DNA of 32,310 bases from Sphaerobacteraceae bacterium (lineage in GTDB: Bacteria > Chloroflexota > Chloroflexia > Thermomicrobiales > UBA6265): assembly GCA_016781925.1 (NCBI GenBank), contig JADDPH010000128.1:1-32310 (forward strand). The letters run 5' to 3'. The position numbers and the translations under genes are program-made. Position 1 is the first letter of the stretch; each line of letters starts with the position of its first letter. The notes beneath the pieces are model-generated. The model was not told where the DNA came from. It searched no databases and saw nothing but the letters and a program-made list of their open reading frames with translations. Shown here piece by piece: positions 15,919 to 22,965 of the stretch.

Positions 15919-16623
15919 CTACGCGGGAACGGCGAGTATTTCCAGGGCTGACCGCAGGAGCCGGAGGCCGTCTTCGCCGCCGATCAAGGGATTCGTCGCC
16001 CGTTCCGGATGCGGCATCAAACCGACGACGTTCCCGCCCTCATTTGAGACGGCGGCAATCGACCGCGACGAACCATTGGCGTTGCTCGTTGGGGAGAGAT
16101 GTCCGTCTTGCTCGCAATAGCGCGCCACCACCTGCCCGTTTGCCTCCAGCCGGTCCAGCGTCTCCGGATCGGCAAAGTAGGCACCATCCCCATGAGCGAC
16201 CGGCAGGCGAAGAACCTCGCCCGGTCGGACGTTGCTTAGCCAGGCATTGCCGTGCCTTTCGAATCGGATGTGGGTCCAGTGGCAGTGAAATCGAAGCGTC
16301 CGGTTGCGTAGAAGAGCACCCGGCAGCAGATGAGCTTCGGTGAGAATTTGAAAGCCGTTGCAAATGCCCAGCACCGGCCCACCCCGCGCCGCAAAGGAGC
16401 GAACTTCCGTCATCACGGGCGCAAAGCGGGCAATGGCGCCGCAGCGAAGATGATCGCCATAGGAGAACCCGCCGGGCAGCACCACCGCGGCAACCCCATC
16501 CAGAGTCGTCTCCCGGTGATCCATCAGGCGCGCGTCCACCCCCACCTCATCCCTCAGCGCGGAGAGGGCGTCCTGGTCCCCGTTGCTGCCGGGGAAGGAG
16601 ATGACGGCGACCCAACTCCTCAT
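15919..16623 (-). CDS. purQ: Phosphoribosylformylglycinamidine synthase, glutaminase subunit PurQ
   Basis: A class-I glutamine amidotransferase (234 aa) that supplies ammonia to PurL. The nucleophile is Cys88 in GICNGFQIL, and the catalytic His and Glu lie in GLMPHPERA near 208-216. VAVISFPGSNGDQD at the N-terminus and LPGGFSYGDHLRCGAIA near 49-65 are typical of PurQ. ATG 16623 overlaps the stop of purS (ATGA), showing translational coupling of two subunits of one complex. Slightly longer than the shortest homologues owing to a loop around residues 165-195. Confidence 0.98.
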   Translation of the reverse strand: MRSWVAVISFPGSNGDQDALSALRDEVGVDARLMDHRETTLDGVAAVVLPGGFSYGDHLRCGAIARFAPVMTEVRSFAARGGPVLGICNGFQILTEAHLLPGALLRNRTLRFHCHWTHIRFERHGNAWLSNVRPGEVLRLPVAHGDGAYFADPETLDRLEANGQVVARYCEQDGHLSPTSNANGSSRSIAAVSNEGGNVVGLMPHPERATNPLIGGEDGLRLLRSALEILAVPA

Positions 16624-16952
16624 CGTGCACCGCCAGAAGGACCAGTCCCGCTCGCCTCACCTTCCACAATCGTGATGGCGTAGGTCTGGATCACGGGGTT
16701 CGCGAGTAACTGGTCGCACATGGAGGTGACAGAACGCTCGGCCTCGCCGATGTCCGGCGCCTCCACGACGAGTTGGATGAAGCGCCCCGCCCGGACATCG
16801 TCCACTCCGAATCCGAGCGAGCGCAGCCCCCCCCGAATCGTCTCACCTTCCGGGTCATTCACGCCCGGCTTCGGCGTCACGACAACGTCGGCCAGCCATC
16901 GACGCGTGCCCGAGGCCGTGCCGTTGGCCTCGCCACACGATGTCCCATTCAA
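16620..16952 (-). CDS. purS: Phosphoribosylformylglycinamidine synthase subunit PurS
   Basis: The small subunit that bridges PurL and PurQ. Family features are ADVVVTPKPGVNDPEGETI, LRSLGFGVDDVRAGRFIQL and CDQLLANPVIQTYAITI. No ATG or GTG is available in frame near the conserved start; the best candidate is TTG 16952, overlapping the purC stop (TTGA) with GGAGG about ten bases upstream. This adds about 20 residues before the conserved fold (MNGTSCGEANGTASGTRRWL), making 110 residues instead of the usual 80-85. Either the extension is real or translation starts at a rarer codon such as CTG. The tight overlaps with purC and purQ support coupled translation. Confidence 0.93.
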   Translation of the reverse strand: MNGTSCGEANGTASGTRRWLADVVVTPKPGVNDPEGETIRGGLRSLGFGVDDVRAGRFIQLVVEAPDIGEAERSVTSMCDQLLANPVIQTYAITIVEGEASGTGPSGGAR

Positions 16953-17857
16953 CAGTCCATCACCTCCGCCGGCAACGGCGACCCGGTGAGTCGCTCGTAC
17001 GCCTCCAGATACCGTGCTCGGGTGCCCTCGACGACCTCTTGAGGCAGATCAGGCCCCGGCGGCTGGCGATCCCACCCGCTTGCCACCAGCCAGTCTCGGA
17101 CAAATTGCTTGTCGAAGCTCGGCGGGTCCTGGCCTGCCTCGGAGGAGGTCGCATCCCAGAACCGCGAACTGTCAGGGGTAAGCAACTCGTCGATCAGCAC
17201 CAGGTTCCCATCAACGATCCCAAACTCAAACTTGGTATCTGCGAGGATGATGCCTCGCTGCAGAGCAAGATCGGACGCGACGTTGAAGATGTCACGGCTC
17301 GCCTCCTCCAGGCGCGCTGCCAACGCCGGCCCAACCAAAGCCCGTAGATCGGCAAGGGTGATATTGACGTCGTGGCCTTCATCATTCTTGGCTGCCGGGG
17401 TGAAGATCGGCGCGGACAGCCGACTGCCCTGGCTCAATCCGTCCGGAAGGACTTCTCCGGCAACTTGGCCGGACCGCCGGTACTCCTCCCAGGCAGACCC
17501 AGCCAGATAGGCACGGACGACGCACTCAATGTCGATCCGCTCCGCCTTGTGGACGATCATCGATCGTCCCGCCAGTAGCTTTGTATGAGGCAAGAGTTCG
17601 GCCGGGAAAAGTGAGACATCCGCCGTGATCAAGTGATTGGAGATCAAGCCTCGCGTCAGATCGAACCAGAAGCGCGAAAGCTGCGTTAGCACAACCCCCT
17701 TCCCTGGAATCAACGTCGGGAGGACCACGTCAAAGGCCGACAATCGGTCGGTCGCAACCATCAAGAGCCGATCGCCGAGGTCGTAGGTATCACGAACCTT
17801 TCCACGCCGAAACAGGAGCAGACCCGATAAATCAATCGACGCGCTGCCCGCCGTCAT
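16949..17857 (-). CDS. purC: Phosphoribosylaminoimidazole-succinocarboxamide synthase
   Basis: PurC (SAICAR synthetase) joins aspartate to CAIR with ATP. The 302-residue length fits the longer version of the family. Visible are FRRGKVRDTYDLGDRLLMVATDR (ATP-binding start), SAFDVVLPTLIPGKG, KAERIDIECVVRAYLAGSAW near 104-123, the DTKFEFGI segment and LIDELLTPDSSRFWDA. ATG 17857 overlaps the purB stop (ATGA); its own stop overlaps the purS start. PurB, the next enzyme in the pathway, is encoded immediately upstream. Confidence 0.98.
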   Translation of the reverse strand: MTAGSASIDLSGLLLFRRGKVRDTYDLGDRLLMVATDRLSAFDVVLPTLIPGKGVVLTQLSRFWFDLTRGLISNHLITADVSLFPAELLPHTKLLAGRSMIVHKAERIDIECVVRAYLAGSAWEEYRRSGQVAGEVLPDGLSQGSRLSAPIFTPAAKNDEGHDVNITLADLRALVGPALAARLEEASRDIFNVASDLALQRGIILADTKFEFGIVDGNLVLIDELLTPDSSRFWDATSSEAGQDPPSFDKQFVRDWLVASGWDRQPPGPDLPQEVVEGTRARYLEAYERLTGSPLPAEVMDC

Positions 17858-19194
17858 GAACTGGCCATCGCGGTGGCCCCAGCACCACTCTCCGGCGAAC
17901 GAGCGACAAGTCCCATGCGAGCGAAGATGGCGTCCACGTAGCGAAGCTGGCGGAAAGGATCAAATAGGGCGTCAAGAGCGTCCGGCTCTAGCAAACGTGC
18001 CACTGTAGGATCGTCTCGAAGCGCGTCCCGGAACCGCCTTCCGCCGTCCCAAGCAGCAAGGGCGTACCCCTGCACCAGTTTGTACGCCGCCTGTCGGTCC
18101 ATACCCGCGTCGACCAGGGCCAGCAGCACCTCCTGGGAGAAGATCAACCCTCCTGTGAGTTCAAGATTCGCTCGCATGCGCTCCGGGTAGACCACGAGGT
18201 GCTCTACCAGGTTCGCCACGAGGTCAAGCAGGTAGTCGAGCACGATACAGGCGTCCGGAAAGATGACCCGCTCCGTTGAGCTGTGACTGATATCCCGCTC
18301 GTGCCAGAGGGCAACATTCTCCAACGCCGTTACCGCGTAGCCGCGCAGCAGCCGCGCCAGGCCGGACGCCCGCTCCGACTCGTGCGGGTTGCGTTTATGC
18401 GGCATGGCCGAAGATCCTTGGTTGCCCGCCGCAAACGCCTCCTCGACCTCCCTCACCTCTGTCCGCTGAAGATGCCGAACCTCGACCGCCACCTTCTCGA
18501 GGCTCGCGGCAATCCCAGCGAGCACGTTGAGAAAGAAGGCATGCCGGTCTCGCTGCAACACCTGCGTGGACGCCGGCGCCGCGGTAAGACCCAATGCCGC
18601 GCACACCTCGTCCTCTAGGTCGGGTGGCACGTGAGCGTGGGTGCCAACCGCCCCGGAGATCTTGCCAACGGACATCTGTTCGCGAGCCAGGTCCAGCCGG
18701 GCGCGGTGCCGCCGTAGCTCGTCGTACCAGACCGCGAGCTTGAGACCAAACGTGGTCGGCTCGGCATGAATGCCGTGAGTCCGCCCGATCGTCAGCGTCT
18801 CCTTGTGCGCTACCGCTTGGCGGCCGATCACGTCCGTCAGGCGCTCAAGACCTGTGGCAAGGTGATCCCCGGCTTCCCGGACCTGAAGAGCAAGGGCAGT
18901 ATCGACGACATCCGAGCTCGTGAGACCGAGGTGGATGAACCGAGCCGCATCGCCAACGCTCTCCCCGGTGGCCCGGAGAAATGCGATGACGTCGTGGTCG
19001 GTTTCCCGCTCGATTTGACGCATCCGCTCAAGATCGCGCCTAGCCGCCCGGATGGCCTCCATGGCCCAATCCGGAATTCGCCCTCGGCGATGCCACGCCT
19101 CGCACACGGCGATCTCGACCATTAGCCAGGTCTCGACCTTATGCTCCTCGCTCCAGATTCGCCCCATCTCGGGACGCGTATATCGACCAATCAT
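17854..19194 (-). CDS. purB: Adenylosuccinate lyase
   Basis: PurB releases fumarate in two steps of purine synthesis, from SAICAR and from adenylosuccinate. I start at ATG 19194 (MIGRYTRPEMGRIWSEEHK), where the family begins, giving 446 residues; the open frame extends 45 codons more, but across the promoter. Family signatures are HLGLTSSDVVDTALALQ, IGRTHGIHAEPTTFGLK and GSSAMPHKRNPHESER, with the catalytic serine in the mobile loop. It heads the purB-C-S-Q-L-F cluster; with purL and purF gaps below 50 bases, one transcript is likely. The divergent neighbour is the glmS ribozyme/glmS unit. Confidence 0.97.
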   Translation of the reverse strand: MIGRYTRPEMGRIWSEEHKVETWLMVEIAVCEAWHRRGRIPDWAMEAIRAARRDLERMRQIERETDHDVIAFLRATGESVGDAARFIHLGLTSSDVVDTALALQVREAGDHLATGLERLTDVIGRQAVAHKETLTIGRTHGIHAEPTTFGLKLAVWYDELRRHRARLDLAREQMSVGKISGAVGTHAHVPPDLEDEVCAALGLTAAPASTQVLQRDRHAFFLNVLAGIAASLEKVAVEVRHLQRTEVREVEEAFAAGNQGSSAMPHKRNPHESERASGLARLLRGYAVTALENVALWHERDISHSSTERVIFPDACIVLDYLLDLVANLVEHLVVYPERMRANLELTGGLIFSQEVLLALVDAGMDRQAAYKLVQGYALAAWDGGRRFRDALRDDPTVARLLEPDALDALFDPFRQLRYVDAIFARMGLVARSPESGAGATAMASS

Positions 19195-19244
19195 CGGGAT
19201 CGCCTGGGATCGGTAGAGGACCACACGAACTTCATCATGGCCCG

Positions 19245-19250
19245 AGTATA
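19245..19250 (-). promoter_or_regulatory. -10 element of probable purB operon promoter
   Basis: On the minus strand TATACT lies about 50 bases before the purB ATG, so the leader would be about 43 bases. The sequence 17 bases upstream does not resemble a -35 box, so the promoter may need an activator. CTTGAG (19306-19311) and CTCAAG (19325-19330) form an inverted repeat between the divergent genes and are a candidate operator. Confidence 0.5.
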
Positions 19251-19355
19251 GCCCGAGGTAGTTGCCACTGCCGCCGCCAGTCGTTAGACTGAACGAACGG
19301 ACGGACTTGAGGACCGGTCGGGAACTCAAGGGAGTATGAGGACGAAGTTCACTCC

Positions 19356-19498
19356 AGCGCCAGGACTCGCAAGGAGGTGCGAGTCGACGAGGTGGAAGCC
19401 GATCGAACTATTCGGCGGATGGCTTCCCGGCGGGCACAGTCGTGATGACCGGTACAAACCGGCGGGGTGACCCGCCGACAATCCCCGGCCAAGGTGCC
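19356..19498 (+). ncRNA. glmS self-cleaving ribozyme (GlcN6P-dependent)
   Basis: The sequence follows the glmS ribozyme layout. A19356-G19357 forms the predicted cleavage site in AGCGCCAGGACT. P1 is a perfect 8-bp hairpin, GACTCGCA (19364-19371) with TGCGAGTC (19378-19385). The invariant core GACGAGG follows at 19386-19392, then ATCGAA and TTCGGCGGATGG. P3 is closed by GGCAC (19433-19437) with GTGCC (19494-19498). Near the 3' end GACCGGTACAAACC and a 7-bp GTGA-capped hairpin (19460-19477) match the P4 region. In the family, glucosamine-6-phosphate is the cofactor for cleavage, which lowers glmS expression. The gene downstream is glmS, as expected. Extent of the 3' end is approximate. Confidence 0.92.
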
Positions 19499-19701
19499 AA
19501 CACCCCCTTGATCCTCCTCAACCAACCGACGATGACCGTCCCCGGTGTTCGGCACGTTCATCTTGGCCACCGCGTCCCAACCCCGGCCCCCCGCCGGTAG
19601 GGCGGTGCTGGCCGCGGCGTTGTGCGTGCCGATCTTCCCGCGACACGGCGGTGCCCCCTGGGCCACCGTGGTCGTCACCATCCCTGGAGGATCAAGTCCC
19701 C
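19499..19701 (+). other. Long spacer between ribozyme and glmS start
   Basis: About 200 bases without a convincing gene. It contains the glmS ribosome binding site (GGAGG, 19686-19690, 11 bases before the ATG). An out-of-frame ATG at 19545 opens a frame that overruns the glmS start and does not look protein-like. No second terminator or riboswitch is recognised. Confidence 0.4.
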
Positions 19702-21471
19702 ATGTGCGGCATCTTCGGCTACGTCGGCGAAGAACGCGAGATCGGGAGCGAGGTCTTAGAGGCCTTGCGGACCCTCGAATACCGTGGCTACGACTCCTGG
19801 GGCGTCGCGGTTGGCGTGGACGGCCGGATCGGCGTCGAGAAGCGGACCGGCAAGATCGCCGGCGCGCACGTCGACTTTCCACCGTCTCCCATCGCCTTTG
19901 GGCACACCCGATGGGCCACCCACGGCGGCGTCACCCACGCCAACGCGCATCCCCATCTCGATTGCGACGGCCGTCTCGCCGTCATTCACAATGGCATCGT
20001 CGAGAATTTCCGCCCGCTCCGGGATAGCCTGTTGGCCCGCGGTCACCGTTTCGTATCCGAGACGGACAGTGAGGTCATTGCCCACCTCCTTGAGGACGCC
20101 CTGCCACAAGCTGACGGTGACCTTGCCGCCGCCCTCTCTGCGGTTGTTGGCCGCCTGGAGGGGCTCAACGCGGTGATCGCGATGGATGTCCGGAGCGGTA
20201 CCCTGGCGGCGGCGAAGAACGTGTCCCCGCTTGTGGTCGGTGAGGGTAACCGCGGGGCGTCCATCGCTTCGGACGGGCTTGCTCTTCAAGGCCACGCCGA
20301 TCGCGTGCTCTACCTGGAAGACCACCATCTGGTCCGGTTGAGCCCTGACGGCATCACCCTCTACGACCGGCGCTCAATGTCCGAGCTCTCAGCCGATTTT
20401 GCCCCGCTCGTCCTTCAGTCAGGCGAGACGGGGCTCGGTGCTTTTCCCCACTTTATGGCGAAGGAGATGGCCGAGCAGCCGGACGTGCTCGAACGGCTGG
20501 TCCGGGACGCGACGGGTCAAATCGAGGATCTTGCCGCTGCCATCCGCGATTCCTACGGAGCGTTCCTTGTTGGGTGCGGCACCGCGTCCTACGCCGCCCT
20601 GACCGGCGCGTATCTCTTCAGCCGGATCGCCGCCAGGCACGTGAACTTTACGGTCGGATCCGAGTTCAAGTATCACGAGCACTTCCTGACCGACAGCAGC
20701 CTGGTCATTGCGCTTTCCCAAAGTGGGGAGACGGTCGACATCATTGAGGCGATGCTGGCCGCGCGGCGGCGCGGCGCTCGGCTTGGCGCGCTGGTCAACG
20801 TCCCTCGCTCGACGCTCGACCGGATGGTCGATCTCCGGGTGCACCTGGGGGCTGGCCCCGAGCAGTGTGTCCTGTCCACGAAGGCGTACACCGCCAAAGT
20901 GGCCGTGCTCCTCATGACCGCTCACGCGCTAGCCGGCTCCCCGGAGAAGGGCAAGGAGGAAGTCCTCGCGGCCGCCGCCGGGCTCCAGGAGATGCTGTCA
21001 GATGCGTGGGTCGCTCAGGTTCGGGAAGTGGCGCGGCGGATCCATCGCGAGGAGCATCTCTTCGTCATCGGGCGTGGTCTAGCCTTCCCGACGGCGCTTG
21101 AGGCCGCGCTGAAGATCAAGGAGGTCAGCTACATCCACGCCGAGGGGTTCGCCGGCGGGGAGTTGAAGCATGGGGTGATCGCCCTCGTCGCGCCCGGCAC
21201 GCCGTGCGTCGTCTATGCCCCATCCGATGAGACCCGGGCCGACATCCTTTCCGGGGCAATGGAACTGAAGAGCAGGGGCGGGTACATGATCGGGGTAGGC
21301 CCCGAGCCAGATCCCGTGTTCGATGTCCACCTGCCGACGCCGGATGTTGGTGATGCGGCGCCACTGGTCAATGCCCTGCCTGCGCAGATGCTGGGCTATC
21401 ACGCGGCGCTGCTTCGGGGCAATGATCCGGACAAGCCGCGCAATCTCGCGAAGAGTGTCACCGTCAAGTGA
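19702..21471 (+). CDS. glmS: Glutamine-fructose-6-phosphate aminotransferase (isomerizing)
   Basis: GlmS makes glucosamine-6-phosphate, the first dedicated precursor of peptidoglycan and other amino sugars. ATG 19702 puts the catalytic Cys at position 2 (MCGIFGYVG), as required. The N-terminal glutaminase shows LEYRGYDSWGVA, the GHTRWATHGGVTHANAHPH segment, VIHNGIVENFRPLR and ETDSEVIAHL. The C-terminal double SIS isomerase shows VGCGTASYAALTGAYLF, LSQSGETVDIIEAM, GRGLAFPTALEAALKIKE and the end PRNLAKSVTVK. 589 residues, slightly short of the usual ~605. The deaminated product feeds back on the ribozyme just upstream. tatD, rdgB and two more genes follow on the same strand with almost no gaps, so they may share its transcript and thus its ribozyme control. 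Confidence 0.98.
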   Translation: MCGIFGYVGEEREIGSEVLEALRTLEYRGYDSWGVAVGVDGRIGVEKRTGKIAGAHVDFPPSPIAFGHTRWATHGGVTHANAHPHLDCDGRLAVIHNGIVENFRPLRDSLLARGHRFVSETDSEVIAHLLEDALPQADGDLAAALSAVVGRLEGLNAVIAMDVRSGTLAAAKNVSPLVVGEGNRGASIASDGLALQGHADRVLYLEDHHLVRLSPDGITLYDRRSMSELSADFAPLVLQSGETGLGAFPHFMAKEMAEQPDVLERLVRDATGQIEDLAAAIRDSYGAFLVGCGTASYAALTGAYLFSRIAARHVNFTVGSEFKYHEHFLTDSSLVIALSQSGETVDIIEAMLAARRRGARLGALVNVPRSTLDRMVDLRVHLGAGPEQCVLSTKAYTAKVAVLLMTAHALAGSPEKGKEEVLAAAAGLQEMLSDAWVAQVREVARRIHREEHLFVIGRGLAFPTALEAALKIKEVSYIHAEGFAGGELKHGVIALVAPGTPCVVYAPSDETRADILSGAMELKSRGGYMIGVGPEPDPVFDVHLPTPDVGDAAPLVNALPAQMLGYHAALLRGNDPDKPRNLAKSVTVK

Positions 21472-21478
21472 CCCCGGA

Positions 21479-22336
21479 ATGCCGCCCTTGATCGACGGGG
21501 CGATGGACTTGGGGGCCGCAACGTTCGTCGACACTCACGCTCACCTGGATGACCCGGCGTTTGATCCGGATCGAGAGCTGGTCATCAACCGTGCCGTCCA
21601 GGCGGGCGTGGCAATGGTGGTGAATATCGGGTATCGCCCAAGTCGCTGGATTACGACGAGCGCACTCGCGGCCACCTCGGCGCGGGTCACGGCGGTCCTC
21701 GGCCTTCATCCTCAGCACGCTGACGAGTTCACGCCGGGGACATGTGACGAACTTGAACGGTCCATCACAATGGCTGGCGCGTGCGCGGTCGGCGAGATCG
21801 GGCTCGACTATTTTCGCAATGGCCCGCAACCGGCCGTCCAACGCCATGCCTTCGAGCAGCAACTGCTCCTCGCGGAGCGACTCTCTCTGCCGGTGGTGAT
21901 TCATCAGCGTGCCGCCGAGGCCGACTGTCTCGCGATCCTTCGGGGTGCCCCGCCGTCGCTTCGCATCGTGCTGCACAGCTTCGAGGGAAGTGAAACGCTG
22001 GCTGAGTGGGCCCTGGACCACCGGCACTTCTTCGGCGTCGGGGGCCTCATGACCCGTCCCGGATCCAAACAACTACGCGCTATCCTCGCTGGTCTACCCT
22101 TGGAGCGGCTAATCCTTGAGACCGATTCGCCCTACCTGATGCCAGCCCGCACCAAGGAGCGCCGCAATGTTCCGGCGAACATTCCGGTGATCGCCCGTCA
22201 CCTCGCTGATCTCAGGGGTACCGACGTGGGAACGATCGCGTCGGCGACCACCCTAAGTGCGGTCGCGGCGCTTGGCTTAGCTATTCCGCCCCTCCCTCAC
22301 CAGAGCCAGGTGATGGACCGAGCGGCGCTTCCGTGA
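21479..22336 (+). CDS. tatD: TatD-family metal-dependent deoxyribonuclease
   Basis: A TIM-barrel hydrolase with two metal ions; TatD proteins act as 3'-5' DNA/RNA exonucleases in DNA repair. Metal ligands can be assigned: His20 and His22 (DTHAHLDDP), Glu106 (GEIGLDYF), His142 (IHQRAAEAD), His166 (LHSFEGS) and Asp216 (ETDSPYLMP). Start ATG 21479, seven bases after glmS, gives 285 residues; ATG 21503 is equally possible because neither has a strong ribosome binding site. The C-terminal extension (LPHQSQVMDRAALP) overlaps the next gene by GTGA. The neighbours rdgB and polX also concern nucleotide hygiene and DNA repair. Confidence 0.92.
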   Translation: MPPLIDGAMDLGAATFVDTHAHLDDPAFDPDRELVINRAVQAGVAMVVNIGYRPSRWITTSALAATSARVTAVLGLHPQHADEFTPGTCDELERSITMAGACAVGEIGLDYFRNGPQPAVQRHAFEQQLLLAERLSLPVVIHQRAAEADCLAILRGAPPSLRIVLHSFEGSETLAEWALDHRHFFGVGGLMTRPGSKQLRAILAGLPLERLILETDSPYLMPARTKERRNVPANIPVIARHLADLRGTDVGTIASATTLSAVAALGLAIPPLPHQSQVMDRAALP

Positions 22337-22965
22337 GCCAGGGCATGAGAACCGTCCTGCTGGCCACGACGAACGCCGGCAAACGAGCGGAGTTCGAGCG
22401 ACTGTTGCCACCCGACGTTCACGTGCGTACGCTGCGTGACCTCGACTTCGTTCTGCCGCCGGAAGACGGCACAACGTTTGCGGAAACGGCCGAAGCGAAG
22501 GCGTGCTTCGCCGCGGGTCGTTCGGGCATGCTCTCCATCGCGGATGATTCAGGTCTTGAGGTAGATGCACTTGACGGCGAGCCCGGACTTCGCTCAGCCC
22601 GCTACGCCGGCGATGAGGCCACCGATGTGGCAAACCGGGAGAAACTCCTGACTGCGATGCGCGAGGTGCCCGACCCTGATCGGACAGCCCGGTTCCGCTG
22701 CGCTGTCGCGATCGCCGATGTCTCCGGCTTAGTGGCACTCGCCGAGGGGAGTTGCGAAGGGGTCATCGCCGCGGCGGAAGCAGGCGAGTATGGCTTCGGA
22801 TACGACCCGATTTTCCGTCTCCCGTCTGGGCGGACGATGGCGGAGTTATTACCGGAGGAGAAGAATCAGATTAGCCACCGAGCCATGGCGTACCAGGCTG
22901 TGTTACCGGTGCTGCTCTCTTTGCTCGGTCCCATCGGCGAGCCGCGCCGCGGCGAAGCCCAATGA
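22333..22965 (+). CDS. rdgB: XTP/dITP pyrophosphatase (RdgB/HAM1)
   Basis: RdgB removes non-canonical purine triphosphates (ITP, dITP, XTP) from the pool by hydrolysing them to monophosphates. Motifs are LLATTNAGKRAEFERLL near 9-25, FAETAEAKACFAA near 49-61, the metal-binding Asp pair in ADDSGLEVDALDG (D71-D72), SARYAGDEATD and GFGYDPIF near 155. The GTG at 22333 overlaps the tatD stop (GTGA); ATG 22345 is an alternative. The next gene begins with ATG overlapping this stop (ATGA), so three genes are translationally linked. 210 residues, normal length. Purine synthesis genes stand on the other side of the glmS promoter, so the cluster has a purine theme. Confidence 0.96.
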   Translation: MSQGMRTVLLATTNAGKRAEFERLLPPDVHVRTLRDLDFVLPPEDGTTFAETAEAKACFAAGRSGMLSIADDSGLEVDALDGEPGLRSARYAGDEATDVANREKLLTAMREVPDPDRTARFRCAVAIADVSGLVALAEGSCEGVIAAAEAGEYGFGYDPIFRLPSGRTMAELLPEEKNQISHRAMAYQAVLPVLLSLLGPIGEPRRGEAQ

